DNA from: Doryteuthis pealeii
Lineage: Eukaryota > Mollusca > Cephalopoda > Myopsida > Loliginidae
Assembly (NCBI GenBank): GCA_023376005.1
Contig: CM042179.1
Coordinates: 18,746,072 to 18,810,071, forward strand
Length of the DNA: 64,000 bases
Reading direction: 5' to 3'
Part shown: one piece after another, positions 10,741 through 23,085 of the stretch
How positions within the stretch are numbered: the stretch's first letter is position 1
Layout of the letters: each line of letters begins with the position of its first letter
The notes under the pieces: model-generated
What the model saw: the letters and a program-made list of their open reading frames with translations, nothing else
Database searches by the model: none
What the model was told of the DNA's origin: nothing
Made by a program: the position numbers and the translations under genes

Positions 10741-13723
10741 ATATTGAAATACATAAAAAAATAGAAAACAGAAATAGAACCCCCCCCGCCCCCCAACTAT
10801 ATGGGTACTTCAAGCAACAAATTGAAGAGATATCAGATTAGAAGATATGGAAATAGCTAGGAAGAATTGAAGAGATATCACATTAGAAGATATGGACATA
10901 GCTAGGAAGAATTGAAGAGATATCACATTAGAAGATATGGACATAGCTAGGAAGAATTGAAGAGATATCACATTAGAGATATGGACATAGCTAGGAAGAA
11001 TTGAAGAGATTAGGACATAGCTAGGAAGAATTGAAGAGATATCACATTAGAAGATATGGACATAGCTAGGAAGAATGAAGATATCATTAGAAGATATGGA
11101 CATAGCTAGGAAGAATTGAAGAGATATCACATTAGAAGATATGGACATAGCTAGGAAGAATTGAAGAGATATCACATTAGAAGATATGGACATAGCTAGG
11201 AAGAATTGAAGAGATATCACATTAGAAGATAGGAATAGCTAGGAAGAATTGAAGAGATATCACATTAGATAGCTAGGAAGATTGAAGAGATATCACATTA
11301 GAAGATATGGACATAGCTAGGAAGAATTGAAGAGATATCACATTAGAAGATATGGACATAGCTAGGAAGAATTGAAGAGATATCACATTAGAAGATATGG
11401 ACATAGCTAGGAAGAATTGAAGAGATATCACATTAGAAGATATGGACATAGCTAGGAAGAAGAGATATCACATTAGAAGATATGGACATAGCTAGGAAGA
11501 ATTGAAGAGATATCACATTGAAGAAGAGGAAGAATTGAAGAGATATCACATTAGAAGATATGGACATAGCTAGGAAGAATTGAAGAGATATCACATTAGA
11601 AGATATGGACATAGCTAGGAAGAATTGAAGAGATATCACATTAGAAGATATGGACATAGCTAGAACACATTAGAAGATATGGACATAGCTAGGAAGAATG
11701 AAGAGAACATAGCTAGGAAGAATTGAAGAGATATCACATTAGAAGATATGGACATAGCTAGGAAGAATTGAAAGATATCACATTAGAAGATATGACATAG
11801 CTAGAAGAATAAGAGATATCACATTAGAAGATATGGACATAGCTAGGAAGAATTGAAGAGATATCACATTAGAAGATATGGACATAGCTAGGAAGAATTG
11901 AAGAGATATCACATTAGAAGATATGACATATAGGGAAGAATGAAGAGATATCACATTAGAAGATATGGACATAGCTAGGAAGAATATGAAGATACACATT
12001 AGAAGATATGGACATAGCTAGGAAGAATTGAAGAGATATCACATTAGAAGATATGGACATAGCTAGGAAGAATTGAAGAGATATCACATTAGAAGATATG
12101 GACATAGCTAGGAAGAATTGAAGAGATATCACATTAGAAGATATGGACATAGCTAGGAAGAATTGAAGAGATATCACATTAGAAGATATGGACATAGCTA
12201 GGAAGAATTGAAGAGATATCACATTAGAAGATATGGACATAGCTAGGAAGAATTGAAGAGATATCACATTAGAAGATATGGACATAGCTAGAAGAATTGA
12301 AGAGATATCACATTAGAAGATATGACATAGCTAGGAAATTGAAGAGATATCACATTAGAGATATGGACATAGCTAGGAAGAATTGAAGAGATATCACATT
12401 AGAAGATATGGACATAGCTAGGAAGAATTGAAGAGATATCACATTAGAAGATATGGAATAGCTAGGAAGAATTGAAGAGATATCACATTAGAAGATATGG
12501 ACATAGCTAGGAAGAATTGAAGAGATATCACATTAGAAGATATGGACATAGCTAGGAAGAATTGAAGAGAGTAGAAGATCATAGCTAGGAAGAATGAAGA
12601 GCACATTAGAAGATATGGACATAGCTAGGAATTGAAGAGATATCACATTAGAAGATATGGAAGGAAGAATTGAAGAGATATCACATTAGAAGATATGGAC
12701 ATAGCTAGGAAGAATTGAAGAGATATCACATTAGAAGATATGGACATAGGAAGAATTGAAGAGATATCACATTAGAAGATATGGACATAGCTAGGAAGAA
12801 TTAGAAGATATGGACATCAAAGAATTGAAGAGATATCACATTAGAAGATATGGACATAGCTAGGAAGAATTGAAGAGATATCACATTAGAAGATATGGAC
12901 AGCATAGCTAGGAAGAATTGAAGAGATATCACATTAGAAGATATGGACATAGCTAGGAAGAATTGAAGATATCACATTAGAAGATATGGACATAGCTAGA
13001 AGAAGAATAGAACATCAAGAGAGAAAATTAATCTCTTATAATTGCAGCACAATACAATGACATAAGAACAAACTATATAAAGGCAAAAATTGATAAGACG
13101 CAACGGAATAGCAAGTGCAGAATGTGTGTAGACAGAAATGAAACGGCTAATCATACAATAAGCGAATGCAGCAAACTAGCACAAAGACAGTATAAGACTA
13201 GGCACGATTGGGTGGGAAAGGTAATTCACTGGGAATTGTGCAAGAAATTCAATTTTCACCATACAACTAAATGATATATGCACATATGAATCTGTCCCGG
13301 AGAATGAGACGCATAGCATTCTCTGAGAGATACAGACGGATCACCAAATCCCGGCCTGGACACCGGACCTAGTATTGATCGACAAGAAGAAGAGAACCTG
13401 TCATCTCGTGGATTTTACTGTCCCAACCGACCACCGAGTGAAAATGAAAGAAAGCGAAATGATAAACAAATACTTGGATCTTGCCAGAGTACAGGAAACA
13501 TGAAGGTGAAGGTCAAAATTGAGTTAGTTCCCTTGGAACGGTCCCCAAAGCTCTGGAAAAGAATTTGGGTGAATTGGAGATCAGAAGAAGAATTGGGACC
13601 ATCCAAACTACAGCACTGTTAAGATCAGCTAAAATACTCAGAAGAGTCCCGGAGACCCGATGAGACTTGCTGTCACACAGCCTTTAGTGAACCACCGGAT
13701 ACGGCAGGTGTGAAAACCTCAAC
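10741..13723 (+). mobile_element. R4/Dong-like LINE copy 3 interrupted by its own minisatellite
   Basis: The element's frame starts with QLYGYFK (10794-10814), runs into a 2.2-kb tandem array and resumes at about 13015. After the array come SLIIAAQ, an intact zinc knuckle CRMCVDRNETANHTISEC (about 13118), YKTRHDWVGKVIHW (about 13195) and a frameshifted endonuclease region. It closes with the family 3' end and (TAA)n. The flanking parts are contiguous in other copies apart from one unit of the repeat, so the array expanded inside an inserted element. Confidence 0.85.
10821..13006 (+). repeat. 45-bp minisatellite derived from LINE coding sequence
   Basis: About 48 copies of a 45-base unit beginning ATTGAAGAGATATCACATTA and ending AGCTAGGAAGA. 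One unit encodes IEEISH, stop, KIWT, stop, LGR. This corresponds to the EEISHEKTWTWLRKG-type segment found just before the zinc-knuckle region of related LINE copies. The unit is a multiple of three. Single-base deletions and short units are scattered through the array. Confidence 0.95.
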
Positions 13724-13762
<39 letters not shown>

Positions 13763-13786
13763 TAATAATAATTATTATTATTATTT
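13724..13786. repeat. (TAA)n / (ATT)n microsatellite between converging LINE tails
   Basis: TAA repeats from the tail of the plus-strand copy 3 change to ATT repeats at the tail of the minus-strand copy 4. The two elements meet tail to tail here. Confidence 0.95.
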
Positions 13787-14590
13787 TAGTTTTTCACACC
13801 AGCATTAGCTGATTGTATTTTCCTGGAGTCTGAGTGACAACAAGTCTCCTCAGGTCTCCAGGACTCTTCTGAGTATTCTGGCAGATTGCAGCACTGCAGT
13901 AGTCTGGGTGGTTTCAATTCTTCCTCTGATTTTCAGATTTTCCAGTCTTTTCCAAGCTTTTTGGGACCTTTCCAAGTGCACCAACTATAATTGGTATCAC
14001 TTTGACTTTCATATTCCATAGGTTTTTTGTCCAGATATTTGTCCATCTTTTCGTTTTCCTTCATCTTTACCCTGTGATCTGCTGGAACTACAAAATCCGC
14101 CAGTTGACAAGTTCTTTCTTTTTTGTCAATCAACACTAGGTCTGGTCTTCTTGCTGGGATAAAGTAATCCGTTTTTATCTCAAAGTCCCAGATAATCTTA
14201 TGCGTTTCATTCTCAAGAATAGATTCTGGTTTATGCATATACCACTTTGTTGTATGGTCAAAATTCTGTTTTTTCCATAATACCCAGTGTATCACCTTCC
14301 CAACCCAGTCATACCTAGTTTTGTATTCCCGTCGTGCTAGTTTGCTACATTCGCTTAGTACATGGTTTACAGTCTTATCTCTGTCACCGCATAGTCTACA
14401 TTAACTATTTTGTTGGGTCTTATCAATTTTTGCTTTGATATAGTTTGTTCTTATGGCATTATTTTGTGCATCAGTTATTAGTGATTCAGTTTCTCTTTTG
14501 AGCTTGCCTTTTCTTAACCATGTCCAAGTCTTTTCATGTGCAACCTCTCCGATTTATCGTTTGAAGTGTCCATATAATTGTTTTTCTTCC
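13787..14590 (-). mobile_element. R4/Dong-like LINE copy 4, endonuclease end
   Basis: The minus strand has one of the better endonuclease stretches of the window: MIHWVLWKK, HTTKWYMHKPES, then RPDLVLIDKK, then ADFVVPADHRV, ending in a frameshifted C-terminus. RPD and the following D of DFVVP match the catalytic core of restriction-like endonucleases in non-LTR elements. The 5' truncation falls at QLYGHFKR, beside a (CCTT)n tract and then (ATT)n. The 3' hairpin pairs in RNA with a G-U. Confidence 0.88.
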
Positions 14591-14627
14591 CTTCCTTCCT
14601 TCCTTCCCTCTTCCTTCCTTCCTTCCT

Positions 14628-14680
<53 letters not shown>
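14590..14680. repeat. (CCTT)n followed by (ATT)n
   Basis: About 40 bases of CCTT then 52 bases of ATT, at the 5' edge of LINE copy 4. Confidence 0.95.
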
Positions 14681-14835
14681 GTAATCTTCCTTTGTAAATG
14701 TATTAGTAATATCATTACTATAACGAACAATAGAGGGGACAATGTGTCACCTTGAGAAATGCCCTTTTATATTATTTGACACCAGTTATAACTGGTGTCT
14801 TTTCACTGAAGACTGAATGACAACAAGGAGACAAT
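14681..14835 (-). mobile_element. R4/Dong-like LINE scrap: RT piece fused to 3' end
   Basis: The minus strand gives QGD.LSPLLFVIVM-type RT sequence (near 14740) joined, without the rest of the ORF, to the element's 3' untranslated end (14778-14830). It is an internal-deletion derivative. The terminal hairpin has become a perfect 22-base palindrome at 14778-14799. Confidence 0.7.
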
Positions 14836-15215
14836 ATTTATTATTACACAATGATAAAACACTACATGGTTTCATTTAAAAATTAATAGTTGTTTATTCA
14901 CTCATCAAACAAATACGACAACCTCTTTACTTTGACTGAAATTACCTAAGTTGAATTGACCATACGAAGAAACATTTGGCAAAGAGAAAGAAACAGTTTT
15001 AGGTCATGGTCTGGGAGAGAATTACATCACCTACCCCCAAGTTAGACTTCATTAGTATTTTTGTAGTTTTGTGGTACCAAAACAAAATTTTAACAACAGT
15101 AAACTCATTCACATACCAATGTTTGATTCCCCCCTCAATTAACAAAAAATTTGATGGAGAGTACACTTGAAAGCCAATAATTTCAGTAAATTTGGTACTT
15201 TTTTTTAAGGTTATG
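14836..15215. other. Unassigned stretch
   Basis: No ORF, RNA gene or repeat is recognised between the LINE scrap and the 46-bp array. Confidence 0.5.
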
Positions 15216-15697
15216 ATCATTCTATCCCCTAATATCATTATAATTTATTAACATCATGTAAATCATTCTATCCCCTAATATCATTATAATTTATTAACAT
15301 CATGTAAATCATTCTATCCCCTAATATCATTATAATTAACATTAAAATCATTCTATCCCCTAATATCATTATAATTTATTAACATCATGTAACATCATGT
15401 AAATCATTCTATCCATCATGTAATCATTCTATCCCTAATATCATTATAATTTATTAACATCATGTAAATCATTCTATCCCCTAATATCATTATAATTTAT
15501 TAACATCATGTAAATCATTCTATCCCCTAATATCATTATAATTTATTAACATCATGTAAATCATTCTATCCCCTAATATCATTATAATTATTAACATCAT
15601 GTAAATCATTCTATCCCCTAATATCATTATAATTTATTAACATCATGTAAATCATTCTATCCCCTAATATCATTATAATTTATTAACATCATGTAAA
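15216..15697. repeat. 46-bp minisatellite
   Basis: About ten copies of a unit beginning ATCATTCTATCCCCTAATAT and ending ACATCATGTAA. A few units are shortened (near 15340 and 15400). It lies in AT-rich non-coding DNA. Confidence 0.95.
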
Positions 15698-16450
15698 TAA
15701 TGATTTCCCTAAAGGCGGAAAAAATCAAATCAATACGAAAATAACTTAATTTCAATCGCACAGAAAATTGTTCACGCCCCAAATTAAATTTGATTGGTAT
15801 TTTCATTTTGTCTTGAGTCCTTTTAAGCAATAAAATCATGTTACTGGCTCAAATTTTTTATTTGCATGTCAGAAAACGCACCAGTTTTTAATACCTCCTC
15901 AAAATGACATAAATAATCTTTATTTGAAGATAGGAAAAAATAACTTCTCTTTGGATTGACCAATTTCAATAAACTTGTTATCATTTTGTAGGATGATAAT
16001 AGCTGTATTATTAATTTTATGACGGGTAATAAATTACATAATCAAATTGGTAAATGTAGAATAATAGTGATCAATGCAAAAAAATCAAAATTTCAACTAC
16101 CAAAAACTTAGGTAATCAAATTAAAAGTTTATTAAGATAAATCACCAAGGCAAAGAATTATAATATAATTAGAGGATACTTATCAATTATTTTAAGGCAT
16201 AAAATAATTTTATGATGAATAAAAGAGTCGATTAAGAAAATGTATAGTTCAAATTGCTAGCCTTACATTGACTTGTTATAATTAGATTAAAGGTTGAGTT
16301 CATGAATTTGTTTTTTTTTATTGAAAATATATCGATAATGATATACTCTAGTTATCATTTGCTTATAGATATTCATTAAAATTCTCATCACAACTGACAG
16401 TGTCATCTGACATTTCATTTAAATCTACATGGTCGTCATCATTATTACAT
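15698..16450. other. AT-rich stretch, nothing recognised
   Basis: No coding or structured signal is seen. Confidence 0.55.
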
Positions 16451-17020
16451 AATGTTGTAGTGATACGCATAATAAAAGAAATCGCAAGTTTACTCATCAA
16501 AAGCAAAAATAATAATGATGAAAATAGACATTTGCGCATGGGATCAGCGCAGGTATAAAGTAAAAATAAAAATGATATTTTTGACCAATCAGAGGCTTTC
16601 GCGCCTAAACAAGAAGTTTTTTTTTTTAAAAGACCGAATTTGGAGCCTAGCTAGATATTATATAAGGTTAAGAGATCAGATCAAAAACATTCGCCTGACA
16701 AATCCACACCAGTCACGATCAATATATTTTTTCCTGCTGCTATCCCACAGATCATCCTTAAATCAAGCCTTCTCCTTTCTCTCTCTCTGAAATTTATTTC
16801 ACCGCTGATATTGAAGAATACACTTTCTATCTTTAAATGGACTACAAGTAACCCTTTTTTCTCTATTGCTGAACTTTCTTGATACTACATAGTCTACTGA
16901 ACTTTGTACATGAACATTGAACTAGTATTTCTATTGTAACTCTTATTGTTTGAATACAAGGCCTATTTATTATTCTTTGAATATTTGTCTTTCTTTATAT
17001 TACTTATTCAACCTTATGGT
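16450..17020 (+). mobile_element. Possible solo or 5' LTR
   Basis: It starts near TGTTGTAGTGATACGC. It contains GACCAATCAGAGG (CCAAT-like, near 16585) and TATATAAGG (near 16660), then a pyrimidine-rich tract, and ends near TTATTCAACC. TGGTGGTTAGGTTATAAC follows and could be a primer-binding site. No matching second copy was found. It is opposite in orientation to the Gypsy relic next to it, so the two are probably unrelated. Confidence 0.3.
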
Positions 17021-17529
17021 GGTTAGGTTATAACTATATATCAAATATATACATATACACCACTTCACCATAATGTCTCCATTAATCCAATGTTCATAAT
17101 TTTTAGGTCATCATCCATGACCACTGATTGGTTGAGGCAATCAGGTTAAACAATATGTTCCCGTTTTGAAATACCAACCTGGCAGTTAACACTATTTAAA
17201 TGTTCCCTCTGTGTATTAGTGCAAGGTGGTAGTGTTCTCAAGTTAAACTTTCCCGATATATTCAAAGTCCCATCGTCACAACTGTAGTATATTGGCACAG
17301 TATTAATAAGGGACTTAGTCCAAAGACACCGGTAGAAGTGACAGCACTCATTGTTTGAAGTATAAGAAGAACCCATGAGACCTGTTGATATGACTTTAAT
17401 GGAGAATTAAAGTCTACATAACTTCTACACAGGAGAATGGTAACAAGGGGGATAATCCATAAGGGTCAAAGGGAGGTAAGTTCAAAGTTTAAGGTGACAG
17501 GGAAGAATGTAGAATACTCTCCACCATTA
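17021..17529. other. Unassigned stretch before the Gypsy relic
   Basis: This is the 3' side of the minus-strand Gypsy relic, so it may include its untranslated end or LTR. GGTGGAGAG at about 17515-17525 on the minus strand could be a polypurine tract. No LTR pair is visible. Confidence 0.35.
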
Positions 17530-19075
17530 TTAAATTTTACAATTCACGATAGCGAATGGGTTTTCTCTTATGGGTCGTTTCTGATGGTCAGCATGGGTGA
17601 CTGGCACTGAAAGTACAGGATCTCTTGGTGATGAGAGTTCTGAGGAATCATCAGATTCCTCCATAGGGGAACTTTTTTGTTCCCCGATTTTGGTTCCTTC
17701 AAATACAGATTGATGGCCAGTGGTATCAGGATTTTCTGAAGTAGTTAGACCTGAACTTTGAACGGCTGAGTCAGTCTCTTTTTTAAGGTCAGTCGGCTTA
17801 CTATTTGGTGATTGGCAGCCGATGGGAGCTAAGTCTCGTACCGAGACAGTATCTTCATATCCATCAGCATGTTCTACATGAGCATATTGAAGGTTTGCTT
17901 CAAGAAACTCAACTTCATCAACCATACTTCATATTTACTGGCACAAACATGACCGCGTAACAAGACCGGTCCTGGTACCGATAGCCAACTTGTTAATGAA
18001 TGTCCACTGGGAGATCGGTGTTGATACGCGAAGAGTCTTTCATGTGGTGTGGCGTTTGTGGCTGTGCCCAGTAAGGACCTGGTCAAGTGTAAGACCTCAG
18101 ATAATACTTATTCCCATTGTGATTCATGTAGATCTCTGGATGCTACCGCCAGTGTGATGTGCTTCCAGATGATGCCGTTGTATTACTCACACTGTCCATT
18201 TCTTCGAGGATTATACGACGTCGTTCGGCTTGCCGCTATACCTAGTTTTGTCAGACATTCCTTTAGTTCCTTAGATAGGAATGCAAGTCCTCGATCAGAA
18301 TTCACGTATGCTGGCGTTCAACTGCAAACAGTTGGTTAATACAACAGATAATCGTTTCATGTTCGGACATGGGAAAGCAAACGGAAAGTTTGTCAGTAAG
18401 AAGCGGTTCCTAGAACTTTGAAATCCATGCTAATCCATTCCATAGGCTGCGTGGCTTTGATTAAATGGAACATTCTCGGAGTATAAAACCGTGGTTTTAA
18501 TCGAGCACATATGGGACACTCTGCACATATTTTCTTTGCTTCCGCAATAGAGTAAGGGAGATTCTGTACTCTAAGGAAAGGAGTCAGTCTCGTTATTTCT
18601 GGATGACAAAGACGAATGTGAAGATCTGTTAATTTTTCTTTGTTGATAGTAGCCCCACAATATGCTCTTGAGAGTGTATCTGCTATAAAATTAATTTGCC
18701 TGTTCAGTATATTATATCGTACTAATAGCATCCCAATTCCACCCTCCATCAATGGATTTTATTTTTTATTTTTTTCCCAGTCTTTTTGAGTGGAACATAA
18801 AATTGATGGCCTGTTGATCTGTAACAATAGTAAACCTTCGTCCTGATAAGTAGTGATACTACTTTTCACTGTTTCTATTATAGCGATGTATGTTTGCATT
18901 CCGTGGGTGTCGGTGTTTGAAAAGAACGCGATTGAGTGACCAGCTTGATTCAGTGTAGCAGTGATAGCAGTGTTTGAAGAATCAGTTTCCCCTACTAGGG
19001 GTATAGTTTCATCTATGGAATGCAGTCGTAGAATATAGAATACGACACAGTCTACTATGAAAGCGGCCATCTTGT
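17530..19075 (-). mobile_element. Ty3/Gypsy pol relic: RNase H and integrase
   Basis: The minus strand, in order, has RNase H (ETDSSNTAITATLNQAGHSI, 18990-18930), the linker ending FIADTLSRAY (near 18670) and the integrase H2C2 finger (LHIRLCH, then CAECPIC, 18630-18510). The catalytic core follows: WISMDF (near 18420), NSDRGLAFLSKEL (near 18290) and SYNPRRNGQCE (near 18210). The C-terminal tail reads TATNATPHERLF, PGPVLLRGHV and VDEVEFLEANLQYAHV. The D, D and E positions are all visible, but stops and frameshifts break the chain at least five times. RT, protease and gag are absent. The relic ends near a SINE at about 19.1 kb. In life the parent element reverse-transcribes its RNA and integrates the cDNA. 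Confidence 0.88.
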
Positions 19076-19124
19076 AGGTTACATGTGTTGTTATTTGATG
19101 TGCCCAAGAGTTAATCTGCAGCCA

Positions 19125-19328
19125 TTCTTAAAGTATATAAGATGCGCCTAGGAACCATAATGTTTCGAATTCAATACCGACTCTCACCAACTCTGTGTGA
19201 ATGGGTAACATTACTTTGGTGAGCTGATAGTAGATGTGGCGCTCCATCTCTGGTCTAGCGTTAGCGATACACACCCTCGCTGTCCGGCTGATACCGACAA
19301 TAGGCCACCCCGTCTACTTTATTTTATA
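19125..19328 (+). mobile_element. tRNA-like SINE, copy S1
   Basis: A box-B-like AATTCAATACCG (near 19169) is followed by a body with GAGCTGATAGTAGATGTGGC, then CTGATACCGAC and CCACCCCGTCTACTTTA. The same body occurs at 38987-39200 and, inverted, at 43315-43508. Box B resembles the internal Pol III promoter of tRNA genes. A clear box A is not seen. Confidence 0.7.
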
Positions 19329-20020
19329 TTACATGTTTTTAAGAAATACTTTTAATTAATATTTAATTAATGCTTTTAATTCGCGTATTCGCATTCGGAA
19401 CAAATGGTAAATTCCTCAATGGAACTTCATTTAGTTGCCAAGATTTTCTTAACTTCATAAATATCCCCTGGAAGTGTTTTTTTTCCAATAAATGTTATTA
19501 TTTTCATCTATCCTTTCTCCTTAAAAGTACTTGTTATGTCGCAACCAATGAAGGCCTAGTAGAATATTGCAAAAATGTTGTGTTAGTGAATCAACTGCCT
19601 TGCTTATATTGATGCAACGCTTTTTTCCCCTTTATTGTATGAATTGATTTACTGCTGGTAAAATTCTGTTTTGTTTAATTTGAGAAAGAAATTTTTATCC
19701 ACCACCGTTTTAGAGATTAATTAAACAATTTAGTTCATTTACATCAATTGTTACAATTTTTATTTACTTAAGTCTTCAAAAATACTGAAGTGCGATCATA
19801 TTAACTTTGAAACACATTTTAAAAAATCCAAAAAATCAAGGTGTGCGTCCAAGTGATTATAACTATAGGACGAGGGATTATTTCAACACAAAAGCATCAT
19901 TATCACTAACCTATACAAGTGTAAAACTGTACAATAAAACTCTCAGAGCTTGTTGAGTTAATAAGAGCAGAAACTATTTCTGTTAATTCTCAGGTCTATA
20001 TCAGAAGAATTCAAACAATG
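19329..20020. other. Unassigned AT-rich stretch
   Basis: An 80-codon plus-strand frame at 19370-19612 has no recognisable features. Nothing else is seen. Confidence 0.5.
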
Positions 20021-20029
20021 GCAAAAGTA

Positions 20030-20049
20030 TCACACACACACACACACAC

Positions 20050-20109
<60 letters not shown>
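20030..20109. repeat. (CA)n(GA)n microsatellite
   Basis: About 20 bases of CA, then about 58 bases of GA with one break. Confidence 0.97.
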
Positions 20110-20112
<3 letters not shown>

Positions 20113-20221
20113 AAAACCAGACACTGTGACTCCTTCCACAGGAAGAACAATCACTGTTTTTTTTTCTAATCATTTTATACGACATTATGCCACCACAAAA
20201 CCGAAACTAGACCCGTAACAA

Positions 20222-22090
20222 TTACATTATTATTATTATTTCACTCCTTGCAAATTTTTCACACCTGCGTAAGCTGGTGGTCTTTCACTGGAGTCTGAGT
20301 GACAGCGAGTCGCCCCTGGTCTCACAGACTCTTCTGAATATTCTAGCCGATCTTAACAATGCTGTTGTTTGGATGGTCCCAGAAAATTGTATGCATCTAG
20401 GACAGATTCCGGTTTGGAAATATACCGTTTAGTAGCATGATGAAAATTTAATTGCTTGCTCAATTCCCAGTGAATCACCCTTCCCACCCAGTCGTGCCTA
20501 CTCTCTTTGTGCTATTTCGCTGCATTTACTTATAATATGATTAACCATTTTGTCATCTTTGCCTTTATAAAGTGGCATTATATTTTGCTGCAATTATGAG
20601 AGATTTAGGTCTTCTCGTGTTCGATCTCTCCTGTTTGTCACTTGAAGTATCCATATAGTTGTTTTACTCCCCATCTTTGTTTTCTAGTTTTTGTTGTATT
20701 TCTGCTTACCAATTTGTTTCAATTGCTGTTTCTGACAACTGAAATTAGTCTTTCTTTGCTCTTTTTAGTGTACTCTTCGAGTGCTTGTATTGTCGCATCT
20801 ACACAATGTTGACAATACCTCTTCCTCCTTCTTTTCTTGACACATATAAATTTGTCTATTTCGTCTATTGTCATGTTTTCTTGTCCTTTGATCAATTCCT
20901 CAAAGTTTTTCCCTTGTCCATTTTAAGAATGGTTTAATAGTATCATTCAAGGGGGACAGATCAGATATTTATTCCTTTGAACAGATTCATGTTGCAGTTT
21001 AATTTATAGAAATGTTCTTGTTCTTTTTGACGTACACTTTTAATAATGTATGCTCCCAGTATTCCTAAGTACATGTAATTCTCCTTTTTTCCATATGCTC
21101 TAATTTCTTCCTGATTCGATTGTTCTATTTCTTACACTGTTTCCTTTTCTTTCTTTTTTCATCACAAGCATAGCACATTTGTCGATGCCGAATTCTATTC
21201 CTATATACCGGTTGTATATTGCAATGGTTTGTACAAGGTTTTCCAGTTCTTTCTCATTTTTGGCAAAAATCTTAATATGATCTATGTTCATAAGCTGATT
21301 TATTTTTTTCTATGAATTTATAAATTTGTATCCCTCTGTACATTTCCTAAGTATATAGTTGAGTGGCATCATTGCTATAGCGAATAGCAATGGTGATAGG
21401 GAGTCACCCTGGAATTTCACCTCTGTTAACGTTTGTCCTCTTGCTATTAACCTCATCTTCAAATTTTCCTTGGCTTTAGAAATGAATTTTATTACATTGT
21501 CGGATATTTTGTACATTTTCAAACATTCAGTTATCCAAGTTTGTGGAACCATGTCATAGCATGTAGTCAATCCATGCTAAGACTTTTCCCCCTTGTTTTA
21601 ATCTCTTTAAGGATATGCTTATCTATATTGAGTAGGTCATTTGTTTTTCTTGTTCCCTTTCGGCATCCTTTCTGTTCTTCCGGAAATAGTCTGCGGCAAT
21701 GAAGCGAGTGGTAGATTTCTTCTTTTATCTGAACGTTTAAGATTTTCCACATCATAGGTAGACACGTTATCGGCCTAGAGTTTCTGGGGATGGTTCCTTT
21801 TTGGGAGTTTTTTTTTTTTGGGGGGGGGGGATCAGGGTAGTTTTTCCTTTTGTCATCCATTCTGGTATTTGCTTCTTGTTGGCATTACTCATTTGTCGGA
21901 CCATCCTGTCGTGCATGGACGTAACATTTTTTAAACCAAAATCGATGTATACCATTGTAAACTTTTCCAGTTTGGTACATTTTGAGTGTTTCTCTTAGCG
22001 ATTCCAGATGTATGCTTGCCTCGGGTCCATCTTCGAGTTCTTGCAGTTTTTTTAATGTTATTTATCCATTGTCTTTCTGTCATGTCCTTC
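20222..22090 (-). mobile_element. R4/Dong-like LINE copy 5: most complete RT, endonuclease core deleted
   Basis: The minus strand reads from about 22080 down: IPEWMTKGKTTLI, then RPITCLPMMWKILN, then FPEEQKGCRKGTR. It continues with the YDMVPQTWITECLKMYKISD region, FQGDSLSPLLFAIAMM (near 21400), FAKNEKELE and IGIEFGIDKCAMLV (near 21200), and the knuckle region (near 20540). These are the ordered RT blocks of non-LTR elements. The catalytic YMDD equivalent reads NIDH (near 21290), so the second aspartate is lost. Between 20370 and 20390 the sequence jumps from the C-terminus to the segment before RPD, removing the endonuclease core. The element is dead. (ATT)n flanks both ends. Confidence 0.9.

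Positions 22091-22091
<1 letters not shown>

Positions 22092-22123
<32 letters not shown>
22092..22123. repeat. (ATT)n microsatellite
   Basis: ATT run separating LINE copies 5 and 6. Confidence 0.97.
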
Positions 22124-22124
<1 letters not shown>

Positions 22125-22445
22125 CAAGTCCCCTCGGGTCTCCAGGACACTTCTGAGTATTCTAGCCGATTTCAACAGTGCAGTTGTCTGGATGGTCTCA
22201 ATTCTTCCACTGATTTCTAGTTCCTCCAGTCTTTTTTCCAAGTTTTTTGGGACCGTTCCAAGTGCACCAACTACAATTGGTATCACTTTCACTCTCATGT
22301 TCCACAGCTTTTTCAATTCTCTGGCAAGGTCCAGGTATTTGTCTATCTTTTCGTTTTCCTTCATCTACACCCTGTGATCTGCTGTAATAGCAAAGTCTAC
22401 CAGTTGACAAGTTCTTTTTTTTGTTAATCAATACTAGGTCTGGTC
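22124..22445 (-). mobile_element. R4/Dong-like LINE copy 6, C-terminal part
   Basis: A clean minus-strand frame carries KYLDLARELKKLWNMRVKV, then IPIVVGALGTV, then RIETIQTTALLKSARILR. Just upstream a shifted frame has GPDLVLINKK, the RPD part of the endonuclease with its R changed to G. It is cut at 22445 by the foldback element. The RT piece at 24083-24458 may be the other side of the same insertion site, with material lost between. Confidence 0.85.
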
Positions 22446-23085
22446 CCACCGACACCGAATTACTTGAAATTTGGCACAAATGTTCCCCTTCATGAGTTAG
22501 GAAAGTGTGCCAAATTATTTTGTCTTAAACCTTACAGTTCCGATTTTAGAGGGGGGTTATAATTTTCCTATTTTGCCTCAAAATTAAGGTCGTGTAGTGT
22601 CACAGAATCTCAGTGTTTTTTTTTTAATTTAAAAAATACTTCCATGCATTCAATATTTCTTAAATTTGATATGTAGGGCAAATAAGGATTGTAGAATCCA
22701 AATATCCAACTATTCTAACCCTATACCTGATAGAAAATTTTATTTTGCTCACCCAAATGCAGGACTCCAAAATCAACAACTTTTCACCTATGTAGCTTAC
22801 GGTCAGTCTATCGAAAATGTGTCCTCTTCAATTTTCATAATATTTTTTCCTAACATTTACTATGCCTGCCTAAGTTCACCAAAGAATTTTGTCTACTTTA
22901 GAAGATATGAACCTGCAAAGTTTAGAGTTTATTCCTATGTACGTGCAGGATTTCAGTGAAAGATTATAATTAAAGACAATCATCCTAATGCTCCATGAAC
23001 TCTCAAATGTTGATATTTTGCTCAGGGACTTCTTAAACTATTCAATAATATTGTTTTTATTAATTAAAAAAAACAAATTAAATAT

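Noticed and set aside
11433..12285. Open frames of a repeating SISSNVISLQFFLAM protein
   Set aside because: They are translations of the minus strand of the 45-bp minisatellite, with no start context or gene structure.
10821..13006. Regular direct repeats resembling a CRISPR array
   Set aside because: The 45-base units are contiguous with no unique spacers, and the unit is LINE coding sequence in an animal genome.
17530..19075. An intact Gypsy element with LTRs
   Set aside because: No LTR pair, RT, protease or gag was found and the frame is broken many times.
22666..22959. 97-codon plus-strand frame starting in the foldback arm
   Set aside because: Its first part lies in the inverted repeat and it has no recognisable domain. 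Probably chance.
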